Both the position numbers and the translations under genes were made by a program. A stretch of 64,000 bases of DNA from Sphingomonas trueperi (GTDB lineage Bacteria; Pseudomonadota; Alphaproteobacteria; Sphingomonadales; Sphingomonadaceae): contig NZ_JAATJB010000002.1 in the NCBI RefSeq assembly GCF_011927635.1, forward strand, positions 1 through 64,000. The letters are read 5' to 3'. The notes beneath the pieces were generated by a model. It was not told the origin of the DNA, made no database searches, and saw nothing but the letters and a program-made list of their open reading frames with translations. Numbering within the stretch: the stretch's first letter is position 1; each line of letters opens with the position of its first letter. This document shows positions 47,569 through 57,504 of this stretch, one piece after another.

Positions 47569-48935
47569 TGGACGCTGCAATGGCGGTCGGCCGCAAGCCC
47601 GGCCAGTGGAGCGGCGGCGTCCGCGGGTTCGACGACTGGTGCCGCGACTATGACTGGGACGGCACGTTGGTCGCCGCCTGTGGCGAAGTCGCAGACCTGC
47701 TCGATCCTGCCTGGGAAGGAATCGCACGGCGGTGCCAGCAGCACGTGCTCGGCACGCAGGCCGGCCAGCGGATGCGCGGCAGGATCGATACCGAAGGCTA
47801 TGTCAGCGATGGCGTCGCGTTCCTGCGGACTCGCTACCGCCAGCCGCTGGGCGCGCAATGGGCGGAGATCATCTGCGCCTATGCGCAGGACAGTTATGCG
47901 CATGGCGTCCCGCTGCCCGTGCTGTTCGGCCATTTCGCCTATGCCCATAGCCACACGATCGCGGCACTGCAGGCGGTGCTGGGCGACGACATGGCCCGGT
48001 TTGCGCGGCTGTGCGACGCGATCCAGCGCATCGGCATGGCCGAAGTCGACCTGATGACCAGCCATCTCGGTGCGCGCGATGCCGAGTCGGTGCACGACGA
48101 GCGCCGCGCCCGCTCCGACCAGTTCCGCGCGAGCATCGCCGAATCGATCGAAGGCGCGACGATGCTCGGCAATCGCATCCGCGTGCAGGCGCAGGGGGCC
48201 TCCAGCGCGGCGCGCGGCATGCTCGGCAAGGCGAGCGAAGTCGCGGCGGCGGCCGAACAGTCCGCCGTGGCGATGCGCGAGGCGGCGATGACCGCAGCGG
48301 GCCTGATCCGCGCGATCGAGGACGCGCGCACCGAAGTGGAGGCGGCGGCGGGCATCGCCACCCGCGCGAGCGGCCAGGCCACCGACGCGGTGGGGATGAG
48401 CGAGATGCTCTCCGACCATGCCAAGTCGATCGAATCGATCCTCGGCCTGATCCGCGACATCGCGGGGCAGACCAACCTGCTCGCCCTCAACGCGACGATC
48501 GAGGCGGCGCGGGCGGGGGATGCGGGCCGTGGCTTCGCGGTGGTGGCGCAGGAAGTGAAGAGCCTCGCCAGCCAGACCGCGCGGGCGACCGACGACATCG
48601 CCGCCAAGATCGCCGCGATCCAGGCGGCGACGCGCTCTACGGTGGAAACCAATGCCTCGATCCGGGCGACCGTGTCCGAAGTGCAGGAAAGCGCCAACCG
48701 CATCCGCACCGCGATGGAGGTCCAGGCGCAGACCGTCACCGCGATCACCGCCGCGGTCGACGAGACCGCGCTGGCAGCCGATTCGATGTCGGCCACGATC
48801 GGTGCGATCCGCGAGGACACCAAGAGCGTCACCAGCGAGATCGACACGCTCCAGCACGACGTGACCGAGGTGGACGACCGGCTCAACCAGCTGCGCGCGG
48901 CGGCGGAGGACTTCTCGGCCGCGGTGGAGGCTTGA
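47568..48935 (+). CDS. Cytosolic methyl-accepting chemotaxis protein 2
   Basis: 455 residues, soluble. The N-terminal sensor (about 1-190) has the same helical layout as its neighbour but little sequence identity. It has several His (GHFAYAHSH), none exactly at the protoglobin haem position. From [10 protein letters not shown] to SAT-AIR-DT, 203 residues differ from the upstream protein at only five positions. The pair is probably one operon. No che genes lie next to them, so they must signal to an array encoded elsewhere. Confidence 0.88.
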   Translation: MDAAMAVGRKPGQWSGGVRGFDDWCRDYDWDGTLVAACGEVADLLDPAWEGIARRCQQHVLGTQAGQRMRGRIDTEGYVSDGVAFLRTRYRQPLGAQWAEIICAYAQDSYAHGVPLPVLFGHFAYAHSHTIAALQAVLGDDMARFARLCDAIQRIGMAEVDLMTSHLGARDAESVHDERRARSDQFRASIAESIEGATMLGNRIRVQAQGASSAARGMLGKASEVAAAAEQSAVAMREAAMTAAGLIRAIEDARTEVEAAAGIATRASGQATDAVGMSEMLSDHAKSIESILGLIRDIAGQTNLLALNATIEAARAGDAGRGFAVVAQEVKSLASQTARATDDIAAKIAAIQAATRSTVETNASIRATVSEVQESANRIRTAMEVQAQTVTAITAAVDETALAADSMSATIGAIREDTKSVTSEIDTLQHDVTEVDDRLNQLRAAAEDFSAAVEA

Positions 48936-48993
48936 TCTGGAGCAACGCCCCCGCGGGTTGATCCGCGGCTGCTAGCCGTGCATCGCTGGCCGG

Positions 48994-49683
48994 ATGTCCC
49001 GTGTCTTTCCCTGTGCCGCGCTCCTGTTGCTCGTCAGTGTCTTTCCCGCGCGGGCGCAGCAGGAGGATGTCCAGGCCTGGGAGCAGCTCAACGTCGTGGT
49101 GCCCCTCGTCCCGCGCGTACGCCTGACGGTGGAGCAGATCGCGCGGACAGGGGACCGGCTGGGGGGACTCTACACCACCGAATATGGCGGGATCCTGGGC
49201 TGGCAGATGCGCGAGGGCGTCGAGCTCGGCATGGGATATCGCCGCGTCGGCTTCCACAACCGAAACCTGGCACCCGACGAGGATCGCCTGCGGCAGCATC
49301 TGGTGGTGACCAGCGGGCGCTTCGCCGGCCGGTTCCGGGTGGACGAGCGCTTCGTGACGCATGCGCGCGGCGTGGGGGTGCGGATCCGGCCATTGCTCCG
49401 CTACAATCTGCCCATCGGGCGTGACCGGCTCGCGCTGTTCGCCAGCCATGAAAGCATCGTGCTGGTGAATACGACGCGCTGGGGCCAGCGGGCGGGCTAT
49501 GAGCGCATGCGCAACATTCTCGGCGTCGCGGTGCCGCTGGGCAGGGCGCTGAGTGCGGATATCGGCTATCTCAACCAGTATCGCCTCGCGCGGAACGGCG
49601 CACGGCCGCAGATGGACCATGCGCTGAGCGTCCAGCTGACGGTCAACCTCGGCGCACTGGGCGTGGCGGTGCTCCAGGACTGA
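48994..49683 (+). CDS. DUF2490-type outer-membrane protein
   Basis: 229 residues. The signal peptide ends in VFPARAQ. The mature part is rich in alternating beta-strand pattern (GGILGWQMREGVELGMGYRR, RFAGRFRVDERF, LRYNLPIG), ending NLGALGVAVLQD, consistent with a small beta-barrel. It fits DUF2490, whose function is unknown. Confidence 0.78.
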   Translation: MSRVFPCAALLLLVSVFPARAQQEDVQAWEQLNVVVPLVPRVRLTVEQIARTGDRLGGLYTTEYGGILGWQMREGVELGMGYRRVGFHNRNLAPDEDRLRQHLVVTSGRFAGRFRVDERFVTHARGVGVRIRPLLRYNLPIGRDRLALFASHESIVLVNTTRWGQRAGYERMRNILGVAVPLGRALSADIGYLNQYRLARNGARPQMDHALSVQLTVNLGALGVAVLQD

Positions 49684-49733
49684 CCCCGCGTGCCGGGGTG
49701 ACGCGCCCCCGCACCCGCGCTAGGGCGGTCCCC

Positions 49734-50438
49734 ATGAAGACCCATATCCTCCTCACCGGCAGCAGCCGGGGTATCGGCGCGGCGACGGCGGCGCTGCTCG
49801 GCGACGACGCCCGCGTGACGCTGGTCGGCCAGGGCACGCGCAGCGGCATCCCCGCCGACTTTACCGATCCCGCCGCCCCGCAGGCGCTCTGGCAGCAGGC
49901 GCTCGATGCGCTGGATGGCCGGATCGACGTGCTGATCAACAATGCCGGCATCTTCGAGGCCAATCCGCTCGACGCAGCGCATGACGACTGGGTCGAAGGC
50001 TGGGAGCGCACGATGCGCGTCAACCTCACCGCCTCGGCCGAACTGTGCCGACTGGCGGTGCGCCACTGGCAGGAACGGAAGAGCGGCGGCCGCATCGTCA
50101 ACGTTGCCAGCCGCGCCGCCTATCGCGGCGACAGCCCGGCGCACTGGCATTATGCCGCCTCCAAGGCGGGCATGGTCGGCATGACCAAGTCGATCGCGCG
50201 CGGCTATGCGGGCGAGGGCATCCTCGCCTTCGCGATCTGCCCCGGCTTCACCATGACCGGCATGGCCGAGGACTATCTGGCGAGCCGCGGCGGCGACAAG
50301 CTGCTGGCCGACATCCCGCTCGGCCGCGTCGCGAGCCCGGAGGAGATCGCCGCGATCGCCAAGTTCTGCGCGCTCGATGCACCGCCCTCGATGACCGGCG
50401 CGGTGCTCGACGCCAATGGAGCCAGCTATGTCCGCTGA
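49734..50438 (+). CDS. SDR-family oxidoreductase
   Basis: 234 residues: TGSSRGIG near the N-terminus, NNAG, a Ser in NVASRAAYRG, and YAASKAG with catalytic Tyr and Lys. The closest pattern is 3-oxoacyl-ACP reductase-like SDRs, but the substrate is not clear. Its end overlaps the prmA start by 11 bases. Confidence 0.85.
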   Translation: MKTHILLTGSSRGIGAATAALLGDDARVTLVGQGTRSGIPADFTDPAAPQALWQQALDALDGRIDVLINNAGIFEANPLDAAHDDWVEGWERTMRVNLTASAELCRLAVRHWQERKSGGRIVNVASRAAYRGDSPAHWHYAASKAGMVGMTKSIARGYAGEGILAFAICPGFTMTGMAEDYLASRGGDKLLADIPLGRVASPEEIAAIAKFCALDAPPSMTGAVLDANGASYVR

Positions 50439-51369
50439 GATCGACAGCTGGAAGGTCAGCCTGCCCTGCACCCGCGCCGAGGCCGAGGCGATCGATGCGG
50501 GCACGATCGAGATCGACGCGGTGCTGATGACCACCGAGACGGTGGAGGACGATGTCGAGCATTGGCGGCTCGACGCCTATCTGGAGCACGAGCCCGATGC
50601 CGCCATGCTCGCGGCATTGAAGGCGCTGGTGCCGAGCGCGGCGGGCATCGAGCCCGAGGTCGAGGCGCTGACCGCGCAGGACTGGGTGACGCTGAGCCAG
50701 GAAGGGTTGGAGCCGATCCGCGAAGGCCGTTTCGTCGTCCATACCAGTGCGCATCCGGTCGAGGCACCGGAGGGCGGCCGCGCCTTCCTGATCGACGCGG
50801 GCCGAGCGTTCGGCACCGGGCACCATGCGACCACCTCGGGCTGCCTGGCGATGCTCGACGGGCTTTCGGACCGGCAGTTCGCCAACATCATCGACGTCGG
50901 CACCGGCACGGGGCTGCTCGCCTTCGCCGGCGCGCATCTCTGGCCTGAGGCCAAGGTGATGGCGACCGACATCGATCCCGCCGCGGTCGACGTGACCCGC
51001 GAGAATGCGGTGGCGAACGGAATCGCGGGCGTCGACCTGGTGGTGGCCGATGGCGCGCTGTCCGATGCGATCACGGCACAGGCCCCCTACGATCTCGTCA
51101 TCGCCAACATCCTGGCGGGGCCACTGGTCTCGATGGCGCCCGAGCTCGCCGCCATCGCCGCGCCCAATGCGACGATCGTGCTGGCCGGCCTGCTCGAGAC
51201 GCAGCGCGCGCAGGTTGTGGAAGCCTTCGAGGCGTGCGGCTGCACGCTGCAGGCGATCGACCGCCGCGGCGACTGGACGATCCTGCGGCTCGCCGCCGGG
51301 GCGACACGCTACGTGCCGGTCACCCCGCCCGATCCCAAGGGCCGCGACGGCTGGGCGCTGGATATTTGA
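50428..51369 (+). CDS. prmA: Ribosomal protein L11 methyltransferase
   Basis: 313 residues. N-terminal substrate-recognition domain, then FLIDAGRAFGTGHHATT and the SAM-binding motif IIDVGTGTGLLAF, followed by DLVIANILAGPL (the NxL catalytic-region motif). It trimethylates ribosomal protein L11. The start is within the upstream SDR gene. Confidence 0.95.
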   Translation: MSAEIDSWKVSLPCTRAEAEAIDAGTIEIDAVLMTTETVEDDVEHWRLDAYLEHEPDAAMLAALKALVPSAAGIEPEVEALTAQDWVTLSQEGLEPIREGRFVVHTSAHPVEAPEGGRAFLIDAGRAFGTGHHATTSGCLAMLDGLSDRQFANIIDVGTGTGLLAFAGAHLWPEAKVMATDIDPAAVDVTRENAVANGIAGVDLVVADGALSDAITAQAPYDLVIANILAGPLVSMAPELAAIAAPNATIVLAGLLETQRAQVVEAFEACGCTLQAIDRRGDWTILRLAAGATRYVPVTPPDPKGRDGWALDI

Positions 51370-51390
51370 TCCACTCGCCACCCCACGTCC

Positions 51391-51483
51391 GTCATTCCGG
51401 TGAAAGCCGGAATCCATTAGCGCTCCGTTGCCGAAGGAGCCGAGCCGGCCTGGCAAATGGATCCCGGCTTCCGCCAGGATGAC
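51391..51483. repeat. Paired palindromic intergenic repeat, copy 7 (inverted)
   Basis: Arms GTCATTCCGGTGAAAGCCGG and CCGGCTTCCGCCAGGATGAC. The interior read in reverse complement (CCATTTGCCAGG...GCAACGGAG) matches copy 3, so this copy is inverted. Confidence 0.8.
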
Positions 51484-51506
51484 GGCCTGACTGGGGGTGC
51501 CGAGCC

Positions 51507-52172
51507 TCAGTCCCGGTGCTGGCTGACGTAGCGGACGATGTCCTCGGGCGTGCGGAACAGCGCGTCGGGGGACATGCCGGTCAGCAGATCCTCGGCGGCA
51601 TAGCCCCACAGCACGGACCCTGCCCGCATCCCGACTTCGCGCGCCGCATCGACGTCGCGGGTTTCGTCGCCGATCGCCAGCGCGGCATGGGGCTGGACGC
51701 CCATCTTGCGCAGCACGCGGCGGAACTTGGGCGCCTTGCCGAACAGCGACGAACCGCAGGCATAATAGTGAATCTTGGCGGCGTGGCGGGGCCCCAGGAT
51801 CTTGCGGGCATTCTCCTCCGAGTTGGAGGTGACCAGCGCCAGCTTCACGCCCATGTCGACCAGCCGATCGAGCAGATTGGGCGTGCCCGGGAACAGCTCG
51901 ATCCGATGCGCCTCGCGGCTGACCAGCTTGCGGACATAGCGGGCGATCCACGGCATCTTCCACCGCGCGATACCGAGGAACTCGATCACCTCGCGCGAGC
52001 TCTTGCGGCGGAGCAGTTCCACCTCGTCCGGCGCGATCTTGCGGAAGCGGAAGCGTTCGGCGAGATCGTTGGCGACCGAGACGAACCAGTCGCCGCTGTC
52101 GGACAGCGTGCCGTCGAAATCGAAGATGACGAGGTCCAGCGGGCGGGTCGCCACGGCGCTCGTCTCAACCAT
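51507..52172 (-). CDS. HAD-superfamily phosphatase (phosphoglycolate phosphatase-like)
   Basis: 221 residues. Motif I FDFDGTLSDSGDWF, motif II LVTSNSEEN, Lys in FGKAPKF, and motif IV AIGDETRDVDAAR. The helical cap lies between motifs I and II. The start overlaps the end of the metal exporter gene by eight bases; ATG 52190 is an alternative. Substrate unknown. Confidence 0.88.
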   Translation of the reverse strand: MVETSAVATRPLDLVIFDFDGTLSDSGDWFVSVANDLAERFRFRKIAPDEVELLRRKSSREVIEFLGIARWKMPWIARYVRKLVSREAHRIELFPGTPNLLDRLVDMGVKLALVTSNSEENARKILGPRHAAKIHYYACGSSLFGKAPKFRRVLRKMGVQPHAALAIGDETRDVDAAREVGMRAGSVLWGYAAEDLLTGMSPDALFRTPEDIVRYVSQHRD

Positions 52173-53142
52173 GTCCGCTACCAGGTCCATGCATCCGGCA
52201 CTCCGCCCCGTTGCCCAACTCTATCTGTACCGTACTGTGCTCGATCCGGAAATCATGCGCGAGCCGCTGCTGAAGATGAAGCAGAAATGCGTCACCTGGA
52301 TGACCGGCGGGCATGACGAGATGGGCGGTCAGCGCCGTCTCGGTGGTGCTCATCGGCCAGACATGGAGATCATGGACGCGGGCAACGCCGGGCTGGGCGA
52401 GCAGCGCCTGCTCCACCGCGTCGAGGTCGATCCGGTCCGGTACCGCCTGCAGCGCCATGGTGAGCGATTCGCGCAGCAGCCCCCAGGTGCCGACCAGGAT
52501 GACCACGACGACGACGAGGCTGATCGCCGGATCGATCCAGCGCAGGCCCGTCCACCAGATCAGCGCGCCGGCGACCACCACCGCGGCCGACACCGCGGCG
52601 TCGGCCGCCATATGAAGGTACGCGCCGCGAACGTTGATGTCATGGTCGCGCCCGCGGGCGAAGAGCAGCGCGGTGCCGAGGTTCACGAGGATGCCCGCGC
52701 CCGCCACCAGCATCACCGGGATCGGCGCCACGGCGGGCGGATCGGCGAAGCGCTGGATCGTCTCGAGCAGGATCGCGCCGATCGCGATCAGCAGCAGCAG
52801 CGCATTGGCGAGCGCGGCGAGAATCGACGAGGCGCCCAGGCCATAGGTGAAGCGCGGCGTCGCCGGGCGCTTGCCGAGCTCGGCGCCCACCCAGGCGATC
52901 AGCAGGCCGAGCACGTCGGAGAGATTGTGCCCGGCATCGGCCAGCAGCGCCATCGAATTGGTCCACAGCCCGGTGCCGCCCTCGATCACCACGAAGGCGA
53001 TGTTGAGCGCGGTCCCGATCGCGAAGGCGCGGCCGAAATCGGCGGGGGCGTGGCTGTGGCCGAGCCCATGGGCATGCGCGTGGCCGTGGCCGTGCCCGTG
53101 TGCGTGGCCATGGTGATGGCCGTGTGCGTGATGTCCCGACAT
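52165..53142 (-). CDS. Cation diffusion facilitator metal exporter
   Basis: 325 residues. A His-rich N-terminus (HHAHGHHHGHAHGHGHGHAH) probably buffers metal. Six transmembrane segments carry the zinc-site motifs SMALLADAGHNLSD (HxxxD) and HMAADAAVS (HxxxD), followed by a cytosolic C-terminal domain (VHDLHVWPMSTTETALTAHL). The ZitB/CzcD pattern suggests Zn/Co/Cd efflux. Confidence 0.94.
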   Translation of the reverse strand: MSGHHAHGHHHGHAHGHGHGHAHAHGLGHSHAPADFGRAFAIGTALNIAFVVIEGGTGLWTNSMALLADAGHNLSDVLGLLIAWVGAELGKRPATPRFTYGLGASSILAALANALLLLIAIGAILLETIQRFADPPAVAPIPVMLVAGAGILVNLGTALLFARGRDHDINVRGAYLHMAADAAVSAAVVVAGALIWWTGLRWIDPAISLVVVVVILVGTWGLLRESLTMALQAVPDRIDLDAVEQALLAQPGVARVHDLHVWPMSTTETALTAHLVMPAGHPGDAFLLHLQQRLAHDFRIEHSTVQIELGNGAECRMHGPGSGHG

Positions 53143-53222
53143 TTCGAGCGATCCTAGCGGGCGACATCCATGTGATGCTAGCCCATTGGGAAGAAAGCTC
53201 GATAGGGGTAGCAAGCGAGCCC

Positions 53223-53300
53223 GTGCTCCTGCGAAAGCAGGAGCCCAGGGTAGGAGAGGACGTCGCGCGTGGCCCTGGCCCCCTGCTTTCGCAGGGGCAC
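53223..53300. repeat. Paired palindromic repeat, related but distinct family
   Basis: GTGCTCCTGCGAAAGCAGGAGC and the mirror CCCTGCTTTCGCAGGGGCAC flank about 35 bases. The layout (two mirrored hairpins with a GAAA loop) is the same as in the GTCATCCCGG family, but the arm sequence differs. Confidence 0.75.
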
Positions 53301-53335
53301 GACGGATGGAGCACGCTTCTCCGTGCCGCTCCGGC

Positions 53336-53830
53336 TCAACGCCGCTTGCGCTTGCCGTCCATCGGATTGAACGCCGGCGGGCGGATCGTCACCAGCTCGC
53401 TGCGCTCGATCACGCCGTCCTTGTTCTTGTCGAACCGCGTCCAGATCTGCGCGAACCGGTCCTGGAATTCGCTCCAGCTGACCTTGTTGTCGCCGTCGCG
53501 GTCCATTTCGAACGGGCTGGGCAGGGTGTTGCGGTCGCCCATCCAGCGCAGCGACCAGTCCGAATAGGCGATATAGCCGAGGCTGCCGGTATGGCCCGTA
53601 TCGGCGCTGTCGAAGCTGCGCTTCAGCCCTGCGTCGAACTCGGCGCGGGTGACGCGCGCGTCACCGTCGCTGTCGAACCCGGCGATCAGCAGCGCCACCG
53701 GCTCGGCGATCACCGTCGCCTGGGGCTGCGCGCCGGGCGCATTGACCGTGATCGGGTCGGACGCGGGCCGTTGCTGCGCAGCGGCGGGGAGGGCGGCGGT
53801 GCAGGCGGCGAGCAGCAGGAACAGGCGCAT
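53336..53830 (-). CDS. Secreted EF-hand protein
   Basis: 164 residues. The signal peptide ends in ALPAAAQ. Three calcium-binding EF-hand loops are visible: DSDGDARVTRAEF, DRDGDNKVSWSEF and DKNKDGVIERSEL. It probably binds calcium in the periplasm. It follows queA after ten bases and is the last gene of the leftward string. Confidence 0.88.
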   Translation of the reverse strand: MRLFLLLAACTAALPAAAQQRPASDPITVNAPGAQPQATVIAEPVALLIAGFDSDGDARVTRAEFDAGLKRSFDSADTGHTGSLGYIAYSDWSLRWMGDRNTLPSPFEMDRDGDNKVSWSEFQDRFAQIWTRFDKNKDGVIERSELVTIRPPAFNPMDGKRKRR

Positions 53831-53840
53831 CGAAATCCCT

Positions 53841-54872
53841 TCAGCGGGCGGGCAGCAACAGGCTGGAATCCCCATAGCTGTAGAAGCGATAGCCGGTTTC
53901 GATCGCATGGGCATAGGCCGCCTGCATGCGATCCAGCCCCATCAGCGCGGAGACGAGCATGAACAGCGTCGAGCGGGGCAGATGGAAGTTGGTCACCAGC
54001 CCGTCGACGCCCTTGAAGCGATAGCCCGGGGTGATGAAGATCGCGGTGTCGCCCTCGAAGGGCTGGATCACCTGGTTCTCGTCCGCCGCGCTTTCGAGCA
54101 GGCGCAGGCTGGTGGTGCCCACCGCGATGATGCGGTTGCCCGCCGCGCGCACCGCGTTGAGCCGATCGGCGACCTCCGGCGTGATGCGGCCCCATTCGGC
54201 GTGCATCTTGTGGTCCTCGGTGTCCTCGGCCTTCACCGGCAGGAAGGTGCCCGCGCCGACATGCAGCGTCAGCGTGGTATGGCCGATGCCCGCGGCTTCC
54301 AGCGCAGCCATCAGGTCGGGCGTGAAGTGCAGCGCGGCGGTGGGGGCGGCGACGGCGCCGGGTTCTGCCGCGAACATCGTCTGGTAATCATCGGCGTCGC
54401 GTGCATCGGTCGGGCGCTTCGAGGCGATGTACGGCGGCAGCGGCATGCGGCCGCAGCGCTCGAGCAGCAGCTCGACGGGTTCGTCGCCCTGGAAGTCGAG
54501 CGCGAAGCTGCCGTCCTCGGCGCGGTCCGAGGCGTTGGCGATCGCGTCCGGCCCGAAATCGATCGCGTCGCCCTCGCGCAGCCGCTTGGCGTTGCGGATG
54601 AACGCCCGCCAGCGGCGCGGCCCCTCGCGTTTGTGGAGCGTCGCGCCGATCCTGGCCTCGCCGCGCGTGCCCTCCAGCTGGGCGGGGATCACGCGGGTGT
54701 CGTTGAACACCAGGCAGTCGCCGGGGCGGAGCTGGGCGGCGAGATCGCGGACGATCGCGTCGCGCGTCTCCGGCCCGTCGAGCACCAGCAGGCGGGCGGA
54801 GTCGCGCGGGGCGGCGGGGCGCAGCGCGATCCGCTCGTTCGGCAGTTCGAAATCGAAAAGGTCGACGTTCAC
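53841..54872 (-). CDS. queA: S-adenosylmethionine:tRNA ribosyltransferase-isomerase
   Basis: 343 residues: [59 protein letters not shown] and [25 protein letters not shown]. It makes epoxyqueuosine in tRNA. The start is GTG without a clear ribosome binding site, 13 bases after the cyclophilin stop. Confidence 0.96.
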   Translation of the reverse strand: MNVDLFDFELPNERIALRPAAPRDSARLLVLDGPETRDAIVRDLAAQLRPGDCLVFNDTRVIPAQLEGTRGEARIGATLHKREGPRRWRAFIRNAKRLREGDAIDFGPDAIANASDRAEDGSFALDFQGDEPVELLLERCGRMPLPPYIASKRPTDARDADDYQTMFAAEPGAVAAPTAALHFTPDLMAALEAAGIGHTTLTLHVGAGTFLPVKAEDTEDHKMHAEWGRITPEVADRLNAVRAAGNRIIAVGTTSLRLLESAADENQVIQPFEGDTAIFITPGYRFKGVDGLVTNFHLPRSTLFMLVSALMGLDRMQAAYAHAIETGYRFYSYGDSSLLLPAR

Positions 54873-54885
54873 GAGGAGAGGTCGA

Positions 54886-55677
54886 TCACTTCTTCTTCGG
54901 TGCCGGCTTTTTCGCCGCAGGCGCGGGCTTGGCAGCGGCCGGGGCGGTCGGCGCCACCGGGATCAGCGTCGGGCCGGTCGCCGCCGGGGTGGCGGGGGCC
55001 AGCGGCTGATAGGGCGGGGGATTGTCCGATTCGATATAGGCGTGGATGATCACGGTCGGATGCTGCGGCGGCTCGCCGCGCGCGATCTTGTCGACCCACT
55101 CCATCCCCGAGGTGACGCGGCCGAACACGGTATAGTCGTGGTCGAAGGCCAGCTTGGGCTGCATCATGATGAAGAACTGGCTGTTGGCGCTGTTCTCCGC
55201 CTCGGTCTTCTGCTCGGCCGTCGCATTGTCCGGCGCGCCGCGGCGGGCGGCCGAGACGGTGCCGCGGACGTGCGGCAGCGAACTGAACTCGGCCGGCACG
55301 TTGGGCAGGTCCGAATCGCCGGTGCCGTCGCCCTTGGGATCGCCGCCCTGGGCGATGTTGTAGGGATCGTCGACCACGCGGTGGAAGGTCAGGCCGTCAT
55401 AGAAATGGCGGCGGGTGAGCGTCTTGATCCGCTCGACCATCTTGGGCGCCACGTCCGGGCGCAGGCGGATCAGCACGCGGCCGCCGGTCGACAGGTCGAG
55501 CACCCAGGTGTTCTCCGGGTCGGCGGGAACCAGCACGGCGGGGCGAGTGTTCACATCGGCATTGACGCCCTTGAACGGCTCGATGATCGGCTGCGGCTTG
55601 CCCCCGCCGCCCTGGGCCAGCGCCGGCACGGCGAACAGCGTGGCGGCCATGGCGGCCATCGTGGCTAGGAAACGCAT
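54886..55677 (-). CDS. Cyclophilin-type peptidyl-prolyl isomerase, exported
   Basis: 263 residues. The signal peptide ends in VPALAQ. The cyclophilin core contains [24 protein letters not shown], a Ser/Asn-Gln block [10 protein letters not shown] and [17 protein letters not shown]. The C-terminus is a low-complexity Ala/Pro/Lys tail. It catalyses prolyl isomerisation in the periplasm. The start at 55677 follows GGAAG. Confidence 0.93.
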   Translation of the reverse strand: MRFLATMAAMAATLFAVPALAQGGGGKPQPIIEPFKGVNADVNTRPAVLVPADPENTWVLDLSTGGRVLIRLRPDVAPKMVERIKTLTRRHFYDGLTFHRVVDDPYNIAQGGDPKGDGTGDSDLPNVPAEFSSLPHVRGTVSAARRGAPDNATAEQKTEAENSANSQFFIMMQPKLAFDHDYTVFGRVTSGMEWVDKIARGEPPQHPTVIIHAYIESDNPPPYQPLAPATPAATGPTLIPVAPTAPAAAKPAPAAKKPAPKKK

Positions 55678-55762
55678 CGAACTTCCCACTCGTTTTCTGG
55701 TGAATGCGCGGCTCTACCGCAATCGCCGGGCAGCGCAAAGCCCGGTGCGCGTCGGCTTGGCG

Positions 55763-56272
55763 TTAGTTGCTGCCCTTGCGGCCGAGCAGCTCGACGCGGG
55801 CGGCGACATCGGCTTCCACCGCCTCGGTGACGAAGCGGTGGATCGGGCCGCCATACATCGCGATTTCCTTCACCAGCCGGCTGGCGATCGGCTGAAGCGA
55901 CACGTCGGCCATCAGGAAGACGGTCTCGATCCGGTCGTTGATCTGCTGGTTCATGCCGGCCATCTGGTATTCGTACTCGAAGTCCGCGACGGCGCGCAGG
56001 CCGCGGACGATCACGCTGGCGCGCTCGCGCTCGGCGAAGTCCATCAGCAGCGAATCGAAGCTGACCACCTCGATCGTGCCGGGCAGCCCCTCTACCTCGC
56101 GACGGACCATCGCCATCCGCTCCTCGACCGTGAACATCGGCGACTTGGACGGGTTGGTGGTCACGCCGATCACCAGCCGGTCGACCAGCTTCGCGCCGCG
56201 GCGGATGATGTCCATATGGCCGCGGGTGATCGGATCGAAGGTGCCGGGATAGACCCCGATACGGCTGTGCAT
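55763..56272 (-). CDS. coaD: Phosphopantetheine adenylyltransferase
   Basis: 169 residues: nucleotide-binding YPGTFDPITRGHMDIIRR, NPSKSPMFTVEER, VRGLRAVADFEYEYQMAGMN and the Ser/Arg/Lys stretch ISRLVKE-type (IASRLVKEIAMYGG). It performs the fourth step of coenzyme A synthesis. It lies in the xseB-ispA-coaD-cyclophilin-queA string. Confidence 0.96.
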   Translation of the reverse strand: MHSRIGVYPGTFDPITRGHMDIIRRGAKLVDRLVIGVTTNPSKSPMFTVEERMAMVRREVEGLPGTIEVVSFDSLLMDFAERERASVIVRGLRAVADFEYEYQMAGMNQQINDRIETVFLMADVSLQPIASRLVKEIAMYGGPIHRFVTEAVEADVAARVELLGRKGSN

Positions 56273-56292
56273 GCGGCGTCTCCCCCCGGTCC

Positions 56293-57201
56293 TTACCGGT
56301 CGCGTTCGAGCGTGAAGCGCGCCACGTCGCGCAGCAGATCGGCCTCGGGGCCGAAGGCGTGGAGATGGGCGATCGCCTGGTCGACCAGCATCCGCGCCTG
56401 TTCGCGCGCGCGATCGATGCCGAGCAGCGACAGGAAGGTCTCCTTGCCCGCCGCGCCGTCCTTGCCGAGCTTCTTGCCGACCAGTGCCTCGTCGCCCTCA
56501 GCATCGAGAATGTCGTCGACGATCTGGAAGGCGAGGCCGATATCGCGGGCATAGCCGCGCAGGCCCGTGCGGCCCTCGTGCGGCACGCGGCCCAGGATCG
56601 CGCCGCATTCGACCGCGCAGGAGATCAGCGCGCCGGTCTTCAGCGCCTGCAGGCGGGTGACGGTGGCGAGGTCGAAGCTCGCCTTTTCCGCCTCCAGGTC
56701 CATCATCTGGCCGCCGGCCATGCCAGCAGGCCCCGAGGAGCGGGCGAGTTCGGATATTAGCTCGACCCGGACGAACGGGTCGGCATGCGTCGCCTCATGC
56801 GCGAGCAGCTCGAAGGCGAGATCGTGGAGGCAGTCGCCGGCCAGGATCGCGGTGGCCTCGTCGAACGCCTTGTGGACCGTCGGCTTGCCGCGGCGCAGGT
56901 CGTCATCGTCCATCGCCGGCAGATCGTCATGGATCAGCGAATAGACATGGATGCATTCGAGCGCGGTGGCGACGCGCGCCGCGCAGCTCTTGTCGACCGC
57001 GAACAGCTGGGCGGTGGCGAATACCAGCAGCGGGCGCAGCCGCTTGCCGCCGCCGATCGCGGCGTGGCGCATCGCGCGATACAGGTCGGCGCGGGGATCG
57101 TCGGGCACGTCGAGCAGCCGGTCGAACTGGGCGTCGATCTCGGCCGCGACCTGGCGCAGCGCCGATTCGAGCGCGAGCGAAGCGTGCGTCACGCTCGCCA
57201 C
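56293..57201 (-). CDS. ispA: Polyprenyl synthetase (farnesyl/geranylgeranyl type)
   Basis: 302 residues. First Asp-rich motif DDLPAMDDDDLRRG, second FQIVDDILD, GGKRLRPLL near the N-terminus, and LKTGALIS. It condenses isopentenyl diphosphate with allylic diphosphates. Adjacent xseB matches the common xseB-ispA order. GTG 57201 lies three bases after the xseB stop; GTG 57192 is also possible. Confidence 0.92.
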   Translation of the reverse strand: MASVTHASLALESALRQVAAEIDAQFDRLLDVPDDPRADLYRAMRHAAIGGGKRLRPLLVFATAQLFAVDKSCAARVATALECIHVYSLIHDDLPAMDDDDLRRGKPTVHKAFDEATAILAGDCLHDLAFELLAHEATHADPFVRVELISELARSSGPAGMAGGQMMDLEAEKASFDLATVTRLQALKTGALISCAVECGAILGRVPHEGRTGLRGYARDIGLAFQIVDDILDAEGDEALVGKKLGKDGAAGKETFLSLLGIDRAREQARMLVDQAIAHLHAFGPEADLLRDVARFTLERDR

Positions 57202-57204
57202 GCC

Positions 57205-57450
57205 TCAGCCGGCCGCGAAGGGGGCGGTGCCGGCGGCGCGGCCGTCGGCATCGGTGCGGATCGCCTCGATCCGGGCCTGCGCCGCGTCGAGCCGCGCAGC
57301 GCATTGCCGGCGCAGCTGGTCGCCGCGCTCATAGAGGTCGATCGCCTCCTGCAGGGCCGCTTCGCCGCTCTCCAGCCGGCTCACGATCTTCTCCAGTTCC
57401 TTCAGCGCCTCTTCGAAGGAGAGCGCCGTGATGTCCGCTTGGGTAGCCAT
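57205..57450 (-). CDS. xseB: Exodeoxyribonuclease VII small subunit
   Basis: 81 residues: ALSFEEALKELEKIVSRLES followed by GEAALQEAIDLYERGDQLRR, the complete family signature. The helical hairpin partners with XseA, which is not in the window. Confidence 0.94.
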   Translation of the reverse strand: MATQADITALSFEEALKELEKIVSRLESGEAALQEAIDLYERGDQLRRQCAARLDAAQARIEAIRTDADGRAAGTAPFAAG

Positions 57451-57470
57451 GCGCTCGCTATGCGGCAGGG

Positions 57471-57496
57471 TGGGGCCCGATGGCAACCGGGCCCCG
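57471..57496 (-). terminator. Hairpin downstream of the S9 peptidase gene
   Basis: GGGGCCC/GGGCCCC with a ten-base loop (57472-57495) lies ten bases after the peptidase stop and just before xseB. No T-run follows. Confidence 0.45.
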
Positions 57497-57504
57497 CCAT
57501 GTAT

